Origin: an uncultured Eubacteriales bacterium
Lineage (GTDB): Bacteria; Bacillota; Clostridia; Christensenellales; CAG-138
Assembly: GCA_900545265.1 (NCBI GenBank)
Contig: UQYI01000018.1
Coordinates: 1 to 53,072, forward strand
Direction: 5' to 3'
DNA length: 53,072 bases
Position numbers and translations under genes: made by a program. Shown here piece after piece: positions 36,250 through 44,836 of this stretch; the first letter of the stretch is position 1, and the number at the start of each line of letters is the position of its first letter. The notes below the pieces were generated by a model. The model saw only the letters and a list, made by a program, of their open reading frames with translations, made no database searches and was not told the origin of the DNA.

Positions 36250-36482
36250 TTTCACCCTTCCATATTTCCCACCGGAAATGTTTTTTGCAATGCAGCGACG
36301 CTCATGAATCCGCAGGTTCAAAGCGGCTTCCTTTTTGAAGATGCATCCGGGCGCAAAGCGGTGCCTCCTGTATCTGCCAGCCCGGAGCTTTGGCACTGCC
36401 CGGATCCTTTCCTGTCCAATCGGGAGATGCCTGTTTTGTCGGCTGGGACGTGCCCACATGCAGATGCCGGGAAGCGAAAGGC

Positions 36483-36564
36483 GGGGCGCACGGCGTGCCT
36501 GAAGGCACGCCTGCGGGCTTCGCCCGCAGAGTTCCGGCGGCTTTGCCGCCGGAACGTGCGCCCC
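36483..36564. repeat. Cloverleaf repeat, copy C
   Basis: Outer stem 36483-36491 with 36556-36564 (9 bp). Hairpins: 36493-36510 (7 bp, TGAA loop), 36511-36529 (8 bp, TTC loop) and 36531-36555 (11 bp, TTT loop). A CGTATAC box follows at 36572-36578, and CCGGGAAGCGAAAGG precedes it as in copy A. It lies in the 439-bp gap between the convergent lgt and recR genes, outside both transcripts. Confidence 0.9.
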
Positions 36565-36644
36565 GGGGTTCCGTATACAAACCCGGCCGGGATTCCCGCG
36601 GCCCCTTCCCCTCCCGGAAGAAAGCGTTTCTTCTGGAATACCAC

Positions 36645-36676
36645 GAAAAAAGAGACCCTTCCCGGCCTCTTTTTGC
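36645..36676 (-). terminator. Terminator of the dnaX-ybaB-recR operon
   Basis: AAAAAGAG (36668-36675 read on the minus strand) pairs with CTCTTTTTT, which also supplies the U-tract. It lies 13 nt after the recR stop. Confidence 0.7.
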
Positions 36677-36688
36677 ACACATATTCCG

Positions 36689-37282
36689 TTACAGGCTCCG
36701 CCGGCCCTCCAGGGCCTTGGCCAGGGTGACTTCGTCCGTATACTCCAGATTCCCGCCAATGGGAATACCGTGCGCAATACGGGTAGCCTTGACCCCCAAA
36801 GGCTTCAGCAGCCGGGCGATGTAAGAAGCCGTGGCTTCCCCCTCCACATCCGGATTGGTAGCCAGAATGACCTCTTTGACCTTGCCGCCCTTACATTTCT
36901 CCAACAGTTCGTTTATACGGATATCCCCGGGGCCTATGCCTTCCATGGGGGAAAGCACCCCGAAAAGCACATGATACCGCCCCCGGAACTCCCGGGTCTT
37001 TTCCATGGCGATCACATCCCGGGGCTCAGCCACCACGCAGATGACCTCATCGGAGCGGCCGGGATCCGTGCACAGCTCGCACTTTTCCTTATCCGTATAA
37101 GTGCCGCACAGGGGACAGCAATGCACCTGCTCCCTGGCCTGCAAAATAGCCTGGGCCAGCTCCTGGGCCTGCTCCCGGGGCACTCCCAGCAGATAATAGG
37201 CCAGCCTCTGGGCGGTCTTGCGGCCGATGCCCGGCAGGCGGCTGAGTTGGGTGGTCAGTTTTTCAATGGACTCAATGGCCAT
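36689..37282 (-). CDS. recR: Recombination mediator RecR
   Basis: RecR acts with RecO to load RecA on gaps. The 197-residue product has the helix-hairpin-helix LPGIGRKTAQRLA (residues 16-28), the zinc finger C56, C59, C68, C71 and the Toprim domain (about 78-170). It lies 17 bp after ybaB in the conserved dnaX-ybaB-recR order. Confidence 0.96.
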   Translation of the reverse strand: MAIESIEKLTTQLSRLPGIGRKTAQRLAYYLLGVPREQAQELAQAILQAREQVHCCPLCGTYTDKEKCELCTDPGRSDEVICVVAEPRDVIAMEKTREFRGRYHVLFGVLSPMEGIGPGDIRINELLEKCKGGKVKEVILATNPDVEGEATASYIARLLKPLGVKATRIAHGIPIGGNLEYTDEVTLAKALEGRRSL

Positions 37283-37299
37283 ATACGCTTTTTACAGGA

Positions 37300-37644
37300 T
37301 CAGAAGCCCAGACCCAGCCCTCCGGTGAGCTTGCCCATCTCCGTCTCCACGGCGCTACCGGCCGCTTCAATGGCGGCGTTAACGGCGGAAAGCACCAGAT
37401 CTTCCAGCATTTCCACATCGTCCGGATCCACACACTGGGGGTCAATCTTTACGCTCTCCAGCTTTTTGGTGCCATATACCGTGGCCGTGACCATACCGCC
37501 CCCGGCAGAAGCCGTAAAGGTCTGCTCGTTGAGCTCCGCCTGCTTTTTGGCCATGTTCTCCTGCATCTTCTGCGCCTGCTTCATCAGCGCCTGCATGTTG
37601 CCGCCTCCCATCATGCCCATGGGGTATCCGCCGTGTTTTGCCAT
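37300..37644 (-). CDS. YbaB/EbfC nucleoid-associated protein
   Basis: These dimeric DNA-binding proteins are encoded next to recR in most bacteria. The 114-residue protein has the Gly/Met/Gln-rich start, the KQAQKMQENMAKKQAELNEQT helix and the strand/loop GGGMVTATVYGTKKLESVKIDP. Expected length and position. It is part of the dnaX operon. Confidence 0.95.
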   Translation of the reverse strand: MAKHGGYPMGMMGGGNMQALMKQAQKMQENMAKKQAELNEQTFTASAGGGMVTATVYGTKKLESVKIDPQCVDPDDVEMLEDLVLSAVNAAIEAAGSAVETEMGKLTGGLGLGF

Positions 37645-37687
37645 AGATCCATATCCTCCGTTTGTTTTTGTGTAAAGTATATTCCGT

Positions 37688-39418
37688 TTATTTCGTTGTC
37701 AGTTTATCTCCGAAAAGTTCCCTGAGCTTCTGTTCCCCGGCATCGGGTTTCCGTTCCATCAGCACCGCCGTGACCCCGGGGCGGAGCTTTTCCAGCTCTC
37801 CCTGTAAAATAGCCATGTTCCGCTGGCTGGCCGCCACGTTCATCTTTCCTACATTTTCCGGGGTAAAAAAAACAGTCAGCCGGGTTTCGTCCAGCTCCCC
37901 GGCTTCCCCCACCTTGATGCAGCGGTAAAGCATGGGGTTTTCCTTCAGCAACCGCTGCAAAAGCTGCTGCCACAAAGTCTGAGCCTCCCCGTTCTGCGCT
38001 GCGGGAACAGGATCCGGTTTGGCTGCCCTCTGCGGAGCGGCCGCCGGAGCAGGGGGCGGTGCGGCAGGCGCTTCAGCCACGGATGGCGCCGGCTGTTCAT
38101 ATGGGTCAAAGGGCAGATATCCCTCCTCCGGAGGGGCTTCGGGAATATATTCCTCTTCCCAGGGGGGTGTGTCCGCCGGAGACCGGGGCTTGGGCGCCGC
38201 CGAAGCCGGGCTTTCCCGGGGAGGTACCGGCAGAGTCGGAGCCGTTTGCACCGGCAAGCCCCCCGCCGTCAAAGCGCTGAGCTTATCCTCCAGAGCGGCA
38301 ATGCGGCAAAGAAGCGCTTCCGGGCTGGAATCCTCCAGCGGGCTGCTTATGCGCAGCAGTGTGCTTTCCAGCAGCAGCCGGGGGTTTGAAAAATATTTCA
38401 TATCGCTCTGAGCCCGAAGCAGCTGCTCCGCAGCATAGAGCAATCTCTCCCGTGAAACGCCTTTGGCCTGCTTTTCATACCGTGCCATAGTCTCCTGGGT
38501 GCATTCCAGCAGATCCTGACAGTCTCCGCAGGTCTTGGCAAAGAGCAGGGCCCGCATATGCCCTGCCAGATCTGAGGCGAACACGCTCAGGGAGCTTCCC
38601 TGGCGCACCACCTGTTCCAGCCCCTCCAGACAGCCCCGGCCGTCCCCCTCAAAAAGCCTGCCCGTCATGGAAAAGAGAAAGTCCTCGTCCATGGTGCCCA
38701 GCACCCCGGCCACATCCGCCGCCGTTATATGGCTGCCGCAAAAAGACAGGCACTGATCCGTCAGGGAAAGAGCATCCCGCATGGCTCCGTCCGCCGCCCG
38801 TGCAATGAGCCGCAAACCTTCCGGCTCCGCAGAGACCCCGGACTGCTCCAACACCCGCTGCAGGTAGCCTATAATGTGTGCCGCCGTAAAGCGGTGGAAG
38901 TCAAAGCGCTGGCAGCGGGAGATCACCGTGGCCGGAAGCTTCTGGGGCTCCGTAGTGGCAAGAATAAAGAGCACATGGGCAGGGGGCTCCTCCAGCGTCT
39001 TCAGCAGAGCATTGAAGGCGGAAGTGGAAAGCATGTGTACCTCATCGATAATGAACACACGCTTTTTCAGCTGCAGGGGAGCAAACTGTGCCTGACTGAT
39101 CAGTTCCCGCACATTGTCTACGCCGGTGTTGCTGGCGGCATCGATCTCAATGATATCCCCGTTGGTCTCCCGGCTGATAAGGCAGCTGGGGCACCGGTCG
39201 CAGGGTTCTCCCTCCACAGGGTGTTCGCAGTTCACCGCCCGGGAAAGGATCTTGGCCGTGGTGGTCTTACCCGTGCCCCGGGGACCGCAGAACAGATAGG
39301 CGTGGCTCAGCTGCCCCTCCTTTACCTGGTTCTTCAATATTGCGGTTATATGCTCCTGCCCCACCATCTGGGAGAACAGGCCCGGCCGATAAGCCCGGTA
39401 CAGCGCGCGATAGGCCAT
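37688..39418 (-). CDS. dnaX: DNA polymerase III subunits gamma/tau
   Basis: DnaX is the ATPase core of the clamp loader. The 576-residue protein has Walker A GPRGTGKT at residues 45-52, the zinc-binding cysteines CEHPVEGEPCDRCPSC, and VISRCQRFDF as sensor. A Pro/Ala-rich linker (about 380-470) leads to the tau domain. ATG 39418 is chosen over 39436 because GAGGTG lies six bases upstream and the family start AYRALYRAYRP follows. No slippery A-run for a gamma frameshift is evident. Promoter at 39448. Confidence 0.95.
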   Translation of the reverse strand: MAYRALYRAYRPGLFSQMVGQEHITAILKNQVKEGQLSHAYLFCGPRGTGKTTTAKILSRAVNCEHPVEGEPCDRCPSCLISRETNGDIIEIDAASNTGVDNVRELISQAQFAPLQLKKRVFIIDEVHMLSTSAFNALLKTLEEPPAHVLFILATTEPQKLPATVISRCQRFDFHRFTAAHIIGYLQRVLEQSGVSAEPEGLRLIARAADGAMRDALSLTDQCLSFCGSHITAADVAGVLGTMDEDFLFSMTGRLFEGDGRGCLEGLEQVVRQGSSLSVFASDLAGHMRALLFAKTCGDCQDLLECTQETMARYEKQAKGVSRERLLYAAEQLLRAQSDMKYFSNPRLLLESTLLRISSPLEDSSPEALLCRIAALEDKLSALTAGGLPVQTAPTLPVPPRESPASAAPKPRSPADTPPWEEEYIPEAPPEEGYLPFDPYEQPAPSVAEAPAAPPPAPAAAPQRAAKPDPVPAAQNGEAQTLWQQLLQRLLKENPMLYRCIKVGEAGELDETRLTVFFTPENVGKMNVAASQRNMAILQGELEKLRPGVTAVLMERKPDAGEQKLRELFGDKLTTK

Positions 39419-39447
39419 ATCCAGCACCTCATACATTCAGATACTGC

Positions 39448-39476
39448 ATTATACCACAATCCTCTGCCCCTTGCAA
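39448..39476 (-). promoter_or_regulatory. Promoter of dnaX-ybaB-recR
   Basis: Minus-strand TTGCAA (39471-39476) and a perfect TATAAT (39448-39453) are 17 bp apart, giving a leader of about 23 nt. Confidence 0.8.
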
Positions 39477-39550
39477 AGAGCGGAATAAGGGGGATAGGGT
39501 TTTCCGGGAGCTGCTCTGCATACACTTTGCCCGTCCAACGGGCCGGATCA

Positions 39551-39590
39551 TAAAAGATCCCCGCAGGTGTGACCTGCGGGGATCCTGTTT
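39551..39590 (-). terminator. Terminator of asnS
   Basis: A 13-bp perfect stem (39556-39568 with 39572-39584) with a GTG loop, followed on the minus strand by TTTTATG. It is 20 nt past the asnS stop. Confidence 0.88.
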
Positions 39591-39604
39591 CGGTTTGCTT
39601 CGCT

Positions 39605-40981
39605 TTACATTTCCAGATTGGCGGTCGTGCGGGGGAAGGGCGCCACGTCCCGGATGTTGCTCATACCCGTCAGATACATGACGATACGATCCAGCCCCAG
39701 CCCAAAGCCTGCATGCTCCACACCGCCGTAGCGCCGCAGATCCAGATACCATTGATATTCGGACATGTCCATGCCCAGCTGGTCGCAGCGGGCCTTGAGT
39801 ACATCGTAGCGATCCTCTCTCTGACTGCCGCCGATGATCTCGCCTACGCCGGGCACCAGCAGATCCGCCGCCGCCACGGTTTTGCCGTCATCGTTCAGCC
39901 GCATATAGAAAGCCTTGATGGCCACGGGATAATCGGTAACGAAAATAGGCTTTTTGAATACCTTTTCCGTCAGGTACCGCTCATGCTCGCTTTGCAGATC
40001 GATGCCCCATTCCACGGGGAACTCAAACTTTTCCCCGCTCTTTTGCAGGATATCCACAGCCTCGGTATAACTGACCCGGCCGAATTCGTTGCTCACCACA
40101 TTGTCCAGCCGCTCCAACAGGCCCTTATCTATAAACTTGTTGAAGAACTCCATCTCCTGAGGGCAGCGTTCCAGCACCGCCCGGATAATGTATTTGACCA
40201 TGGCCTCTGCCACTTCCATATCCCCTTTCAGGTCGCAGAAGGCCATTTCCGGCTCGATCATCCAGAACTCTGCCGCATGCCGGGGGGTAAAGCTGTATTC
40301 CGCCCGGAAGGTGGGGCCGAAAGTATAGATATCCCGGAAAGCCAGGGAAAAGGCTTCTCCATACATCTGGCCGGTGCCCGCCAGATGCACGGGCTTGCGG
40401 AAGAAGTCCTTGGAGTAATCTACCTTACCGGCATCGTCCTTGGGCACGTTCTCCAGATCCAGAGTCGTCACCTGGAACATTTCGCCCCGGCCCTCACAAT
40501 CTGCATTGGTGAGGATAGGCGTATGCACATACACAAAGCCCCGCTGCTGGAAGAATTCATGAATGGCGGCGGAGACCACGCTGCGCACCCGGAAAACCGC
40601 CAGGAAGGTGTTGGTTCGGGGGCGGAGCGTTTGCTGCGTGCGCAGATACTCCAGCGTGTGGCGCTTTTTCTGCATGGGGAAATCCGGCGGGCAGGCACCC
40701 TCCAGCGTGATGGAATCGGCCTGAATTTCAAAGGGCTGGGGGGCATCCGGAGTCAGCACCAGCTGGCCCGTGACCCGCACGGAGCAGCCGGTAGACAGAT
40801 CCTTGCCCATATTCCTTTCGTCATTGGGGAATACCACCTGCACGGATTTGAAGCAGGTGCCGTCGTTCAGCTCAATAAAGCCAACGGACTTGCCGGTACG
40901 GATGGTCTTGGCCCAGCCGCCTATGGTAACGGGACCTGCGTGCTTTTCGGGCACGCGCTGGATCTCACGGAGTGTAAGCAT
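39605..40981 (-). CDS. asnS: Asparaginyl-tRNA synthetase
   Basis: AsnRS charges tRNA-Asn. The 458-residue class II enzyme has an N-terminal OB-fold anticodon-binding domain (about 1-110), motif 2 FRAEYSFTPRHAAEFWMIEPE and motif 3 GFGLGLDRIVMYLTG. The HAAEFW form and overall length fit AsnRS rather than AspRS. AAAGGAG lies upstream of the ATG. No T-box is present; a promoter lies at 41027-41054. It is a single-gene unit. Confidence 0.95.
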   Translation of the reverse strand: MLTLREIQRVPEKHAGPVTIGGWAKTIRTGKSVGFIELNDGTCFKSVQVVFPNDERNMGKDLSTGCSVRVTGQLVLTPDAPQPFEIQADSITLEGACPPDFPMQKKRHTLEYLRTQQTLRPRTNTFLAVFRVRSVVSAAIHEFFQQRGFVYVHTPILTNADCEGRGEMFQVTTLDLENVPKDDAGKVDYSKDFFRKPVHLAGTGQMYGEAFSLAFRDIYTFGPTFRAEYSFTPRHAAEFWMIEPEMAFCDLKGDMEVAEAMVKYIIRAVLERCPQEMEFFNKFIDKGLLERLDNVVSNEFGRVSYTEAVDILQKSGEKFEFPVEWGIDLQSEHERYLTEKVFKKPIFVTDYPVAIKAFYMRLNDDGKTVAAADLLVPGVGEIIGGSQREDRYDVLKARCDQLGMDMSEYQWYLDLRRYGGVEHAGFGLGLDRIVMYLTGMSNIRDVAPFPRTTANLEM

Positions 40982-41026
40982 AAGGTTTCTCCTTTACAAG
41001 GGCATTTTCACAGAAGTTTTCCAAAT

Positions 41027-41054
41027 AGTATATCACAATTCTCCCCTGCTGCAA
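41027..41054 (-). promoter_or_regulatory. Promoter of asnS
   Basis: Minus-strand TTGCAG (41049-41054) and TATACT (41027-41032), 16 bp apart. Confidence 0.6.
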
Positions 41055-41074
41055 TAGCATTTGCAAAGAAATCA

Positions 41075-41083
41075 TGGTATACT
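41075..41083 (+). promoter_or_regulatory. Extended -10 promoter for the YugP-like gene
   Basis: TGGTATACT on the plus strand is an extended -10 element about 25 nt upstream of the ribosome binding site. The -35 (TAGCAT, 41055-41060) is poor. Confidence 0.45.
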
Positions 41084-41115
41084 TACCCCAATGTACCAGT
41101 TTCAGGGAGGAACAT

Positions 41116-41820
41116 ATGTATATTCTTGGCACATATGTAAGCTACGATTTCGTCATGATCGCATTGATAGCGGTGTTTCTTTTGAGCCTGTATGCTTCGG
41201 GCAAGGTGCAGCGCACCTTTAAAAAATACAGCGATCAGCCGGGCAGCCGGGGCGTTACCGCCGGTCAGGCCGCCCGGGAAATGCTGCATGCCCACAACAG
41301 CGGCGTGCAGGTAACGGAGGTTTCCGGTTCGCTGACGGATCACTTTGATCCCACCCGCCGCCTGGTGGGCCTTTCCAATGCCGTATACGGCTCCTCTTCC
41401 ATCTCCGCTCTGGCCGTGGCGGCCCATGAGATCGGCCATGTGCTCCAGTATGAAGAGGGGTATTCCCTCATGACCCTGCGCAGCAAGATCCTGCCTGCCG
41501 CCCAGCTGGGCTCCAACGCCGGGCCCATCATCGCCATTGTGGGGCTGATGATCCAATCCAACTTCATTGCCTCTCTGGGGCTGTATCTGTATGCGGCCAT
41601 GTTTCTGTTTCAGCTGATCACCCTGCCCGTGGAGATCAATGCCAGCAAGCGGGGGCTGGATCTGCTGCAGGAGGGGAGCTATATCCCCCGGGAAAAGGAA
41701 TACGCCGCCAAAGCCGTGCTCCGGGCCGCTGCCATGACCTACGTGTGGGCTGCCATAGCCAGCCTGCTGTCTTTACTGCGTTTGGCCATTCTGGTCAAGG
41801 GCAACCGCCGCCGGGACTGA
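41116..41820 (+). CDS. YugP-like zinc metallopeptidase
   Basis: The 234-residue protein is a membrane-embedded neutral zinc peptidase of the YugP family with an unknown substrate. An N-terminal helix (about 9-28) precedes the zinc motif HEIGH near residues 101-105, followed by further helices (about 130-165 and 200-225) and a conserved PVEINASKRGLDLL segment. ATG 41116 follows AGGGAGG by five bases. It is first in an operon with rsmA, which begins 4 bp after its stop codon. Confidence 0.88.
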   Translation: MYILGTYVSYDFVMIALIAVFLLSLYASGKVQRTFKKYSDQPGSRGVTAGQAAREMLHAHNSGVQVTEVSGSLTDHFDPTRRLVGLSNAVYGSSSISALAVAAHEIGHVLQYEEGYSLMTLRSKILPAAQLGSNAGPIIAIVGLMIQSNFIASLGLYLYAAMFLFQLITLPVEINASKRGLDLLQEGSYIPREKEYAAKAVLRAAAMTYVWAAIASLLSLLRLAILVKGNRRRD

Positions 41821-41824
41821 GCCC

Positions 41825-42631
41825 ATGATTGCATCCGCCGGGTATGTGCAGGCGCTTCTTGCCCGGGAAGGCCTGCGCCCCAACAAGAATCTGGGGCAAA
41901 ACTTTTTTATTGACGGGGAAAGGCTCCAGCGTCTTTTATCCCCCGTAGAGCTGGAGGGCCGCCCCGTGCTGGAGATCGGCCCCGGACTGGGAGCCCTGAC
42001 GGAGGTGCTTTTGAGCCGGGGGGCCCGGGTATGGGCCGTAGAAAAGGATCCCCGCATGGCCGCCCTGCTGCGGGAAGCGCTGGGCAATCACCCCGCCCTT
42101 ACCATTCTGGAAGGGGACTGCCTGAAAACGGATTACGGCTTTTTGCCCCCGGGGTATGTGGCGGCAGGCAACCTGCCCTACTGCATCACCACCCCCATTG
42201 TGGAAATGCTCCTTATCATGGAGCCGGAGGAGATGCTCCTTATGATGCAGAAGGAAGCGGCGGACCGTTTCTTTACCCGGCCGGGAGAAAAAAACTACGG
42301 CCCTGTGGCCATGGTCTCTGCTCTGTATTACGAGAGCCGCCTGCTGGGAGAGATCCCCGAAGGCGCCTACCTGCCTCCGCCTGCTGTAAAAAGCGCTCTG
42401 GTACAGCTGATCCGCCGGCAGGACGCTCCCCCGGAGTCTCCGGCTGCTCTGCTGCGCTTTGGAGCGCAATGCCTGCATATGCGCCGCAAGACCCTGTACA
42501 ACAACCTTTCCGCCTTCCCGCAGGTGCCGGAGCATCTGGAGTCCATGGGGCTTCCCCCGGGGATACGGGGAGAGAAGCTGTCGCCCCGGGAGCTGCTGAC
42601 CCTGTACCGTCTGCTGGAAAAACAGGCCTGA
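41825..42631 (+). CDS. rsmA: 16S rRNA dimethyladenosine transferase RsmA/KsgA
   Basis: RsmA dimethylates A1518 and A1519 in 16S rRNA, a late check on 30S assembly. The 268-residue protein has the N-terminal KNLGQNFFID, the SAM motif LEIGPGLGALTEVLL, the acidic EKDPRM and the catalytic GNLPYCITTPI. It is translationally linked to the YugP-like gene. The mature length matches the family. Confidence 0.96.
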   Translation: MIASAGYVQALLAREGLRPNKNLGQNFFIDGERLQRLLSPVELEGRPVLEIGPGLGALTEVLLSRGARVWAVEKDPRMAALLREALGNHPALTILEGDCLKTDYGFLPPGYVAAGNLPYCITTPIVEMLLIMEPEEMLLMMQKEAADRFFTRPGEKNYGPVAMVSALYYESRLLGEIPEGAYLPPPAVKSALVQLIRRQDAPPESPAALLRFGAQCLHMRRKTLYNNLSAFPQVPEHLESMGLPPGIRGEKLSPRELLTLYRLLEKQA

Positions 42632-42682
42632 ACAGGCTTACCCATATACCGATCAAACACAATAAATGTAACGGAGGATCAC

Positions 42683-43720
42683 ATGGACAAGAAATATACG
42701 GAATTTGCCGTAGAAAAGACACTGGAACTTTTGAACATCCCCAGCCCTTCCGGGTATACGGAGCAGGCGGCGGCCTATGTGCAGAACGCCTTTGCAGCCC
42801 TGGGCTATGAGGCCCGGCGCACCGTCAAGGACGGGGTACTGGTGGATCTGGGCGGAAAGAATGTTCAGGACGGGCTGATGCTGGAAGCCCACACGGATAC
42901 CCTGGGGGCCATGGTAGCGGAAGTAAAAGGCAGCGGACGCCTGCGGGTCACGCCGCTGGGCGGCATGAACGCCAATAACGCCGAAGCGGAGAACGTGACC
43001 GTGTTCACCCGGGACGGCCGCAGCTATGAAGGCACCTTCCAGCTGTGCAACCCCTCCATCCATGTAAACGGCGACTATTCCTCCACCCTGCGTTCCTTTG
43101 ACAACACCGAAGTGGTGCTGGACGAAAAGACCGCTTCCGCCAAAGAGACCCGGGAGCTGGGCATCGAGGTAGGGGATATCGTCTGCTTCGATCCCCGGAG
43201 CCGCGTCACCCGGGACGGCTACATCAAGAGCCGCTTCCTGGACGATAAGCTCAGCGTGGGCATTCTGCTGGGTCTGGCCAAGTATATGAAGGAAGAGGGC
43301 AAGGTGCCGGAACGCCGGGTATACGCCCACATCACCGTGTATGAAGAGGTGGGTCACGGCGGCTCCGCTTCTTTGCCGGAAGGCGTAACGGAGGCCATTT
43401 CCGTGGATATGGGCTGCGTAGGCGACGGGCTTTTGTGCACCGAGCGGCAGTGCTCCATCTGTGCCAAAGACAGCGGCGGCCCTTACAGCTATGAAGTGGT
43501 AGGCAAACTCATTGCCGCAGCCAAAAAGGAAAAAGCAGACTACGCCGTGGATGTATACCCCCATTACGGCAGCGACGTGGAAGCCACCCTGCGGGCAGGC
43601 TACGATCTGCGCCACGGCCTGATCGGTGCCGGGGTATATGCCTCTCACGGTTATGAACGCAGCCACAAGGAAGGGGTGGAAAACACCCTGAAGGTGCTCA
43701 AAGGATACCTGAACATCTGA
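42683..43720 (+). CDS. M42 family metallopeptidase
   Basis: M42 enzymes are dodecameric cobalt/zinc aminopeptidases. The 345-residue protein has the metal ligands in EAHTDTLGAMV, the bridging Asp in FLDDKLSVG, the catalytic EE in YEEVGHGGS, the aspartate in VDMG and the final histidine in SHGYERSH. Its substrates may be short peptides; specificity is not predictable. CGGAGG is upstream. It follows rsmA by 51 bp and ends at a good terminator. Confidence 0.93.
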   Translation: MDKKYTEFAVEKTLELLNIPSPSGYTEQAAAYVQNAFAALGYEARRTVKDGVLVDLGGKNVQDGLMLEAHTDTLGAMVAEVKGSGRLRVTPLGGMNANNAEAENVTVFTRDGRSYEGTFQLCNPSIHVNGDYSSTLRSFDNTEVVLDEKTASAKETRELGIEVGDIVCFDPRSRVTRDGYIKSRFLDDKLSVGILLGLAKYMKEEGKVPERRVYAHITVYEEVGHGGSASLPEGVTEAISVDMGCVGDGLLCTERQCSICAKDSGGPYSYEVVGKLIAAAKKEKADYAVDVYPHYGSDVEATLRAGYDLRHGLIGAGVYASHGYERSHKEGVENTLKVLKGYLNI

Positions 43721-43749
43721 GAAGCACGCCTGAACATTCATCAGAAAGC

Positions 43750-43782
43750 CTCCCGTTGGGTATTCCCGGCGGGAGTTTTTTC
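43750..43782 (+). terminator. Terminator of the yugP-rsmA-M42 operon
   Basis: CTCCCG (43750-43755) pairs with CGGGAG (43770-43775), followed by TTTTTTCG. Confidence 0.85.
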
Positions 43783-43822
43783 GTACCCGCCGCTTTCGAA
43801 ACAGGAGTCGTATACGAGGGTC

Positions 43823-43901
43823 GGGCGCTGCCCTTCGGCGCCTGCGGCGTCGAAGCCCGCCCTGCGGGCGGAGCGGCGGCATAGCCGCCGCAGCAGCGCC
43901 C
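43823..43901. repeat. Cloverleaf repeat, copy D (divergent, inverted)
   Basis: Outer stem GGGCGCTGC (43823-43831) with GCAGCGCCC (43893-43901). Hairpins: 43833-43855 (10 bp including one G-U), 43857-43871 (6 bp) and 43873-43891 (8 bp, ATA loop). A CGTATACGA box at 43809-43817 lies on the 5' side, so the copy is inverted relative to A-C. Sequence identity with A-C is low apart from the box and parts of the outer stem, but the number, order and relative length of the arms are kept. It lies between two terminators in a convergent gap. Confidence 0.8.
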
Positions 43902-44080
43902 CGAAAGCGTCCGCCGGGTAAGCCCCGGGAGCAGCGGGCCTGAGCCGCGCCCTCCCCAAAAGCCGAACGGAATGCAGAAAAGCAGCTCCCGCCTCCATGG
44001 AGGCTGCCATGCATAAGCCATATTTCGCGCAAAAACAATAAACTGATCGCTTTATCATTAACCCGGCAGCTATGAGACAT

Positions 44081-44109
44081 TATAAAAGGAACCGGGACTC
44101 CGGTTCCTT
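44081..44109. terminator. Terminator of the liv operon
   Basis: GGAACCGG (44088-44095) pairs with CCGGTTCC (44100-44107), followed on the minus strand by TTTTATA. It is 23 nt past the livF stop. Confidence 0.85.
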
Positions 44110-44131
44110 CCTTAATTTAATGATCTGATTC

Positions 44132-44836
44132 TCAGCCGCCCAGATAGGCTTTTTTTACCTCCGGGCTTTGCGAAAGCTCTGCTCCCGTACCGGAAAGCAC
44201 CAGCCGGCCCGTTTCCAGCACACAGGCCCGATCTGCAATGGAAAGTGCTTTTTTGGCGTTCTGCTCCACCAGCAGGATGGTGACCCCTGCCTTGTGCAGA
44301 GCCTGAATGATTTCGAATATTTCCTCCACCAGCAAAGGCGCCAGCCCCATGGAAGGTTCGTCCAGCATCATCAGCTTGGGCTTGCTCATAAGGGCCCGGC
44401 CCATGGCCAGCATCTGCTGCTCCCCCCCGGAAAGGGTGCCGGCCACCTGCCCCATCCGCTCCTTGAGCCGGGGGAACCAGGCGAAGACCTCCTCCATGGA
44501 TTCTTTCCTGCCGCTTTTCTGGCAGTAAGCGCCCATTTCCAGATTCTCCCGGACGGACATCTTCAAAAAGATCCTCCGTCCCTCGGGCACCTGCACCAGC
44601 CCCCTGCGCACGATCTTATGAGGCGGCATATGGGTGATATCCGTCCCCTCAAAGTATACGCTGCCGGACTTGGGCGGCTGTATGCCGGAAATGGTCTTGA
44701 GGATGGTAGACTTTCCTGCCCCATTGGCACCGATCAGCGAGAGGATCTCCCCCTGTTCCAGATGAAAGGATACATTCTTTACGGCATGAATAGGGCCGTA
44801 ATACACCTGCAAATTCTCTATGCGAAGCAGCTCCAT
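44132..44836 (-). CDS. livF: Branched-chain amino acid ABC transporter ATP-binding protein LivF
   Basis: LivF is one of two ATPases of the Leu/Ile/Val uptake system. The 234-residue protein has Walker A GANGAGKS at residues 36-43, the signature LSGGEQQMLAMGRAL and Walker B KLMMLDEPSMGLAPLL, the last being diagnostic of LivF. The stop codon of livG abuts its ATG. Last gene of livJHMGF. Confidence 0.96.
   Translation of the reverse strand: MELLRIENLQVYYGPIHAVKNVSFHLEQGEILSLIGANGAGKSTILKTISGIQPPKSGSVYFEGTDITHMPPHKIVRRGLVQVPEGRRIFLKMSVRENLEMGAYCQKSGRKESMEEVFAWFPRLKERMGQVAGTLSGGEQQMLAMGRALMSKPKLMMLDEPSMGLAPLLVEEIFEIIQALHKAGVTILLVEQNAKKALSIADRACVLETGRLVLSGTGAELSQSPEVKKAYLGG

Noticed and set aside
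39437..39604. SRP RNA gene upstream of dnaX, where it often lies
   Set aside because: The conserved GGAAGCAGC-type core is absent; the only structure is the asnS terminator.
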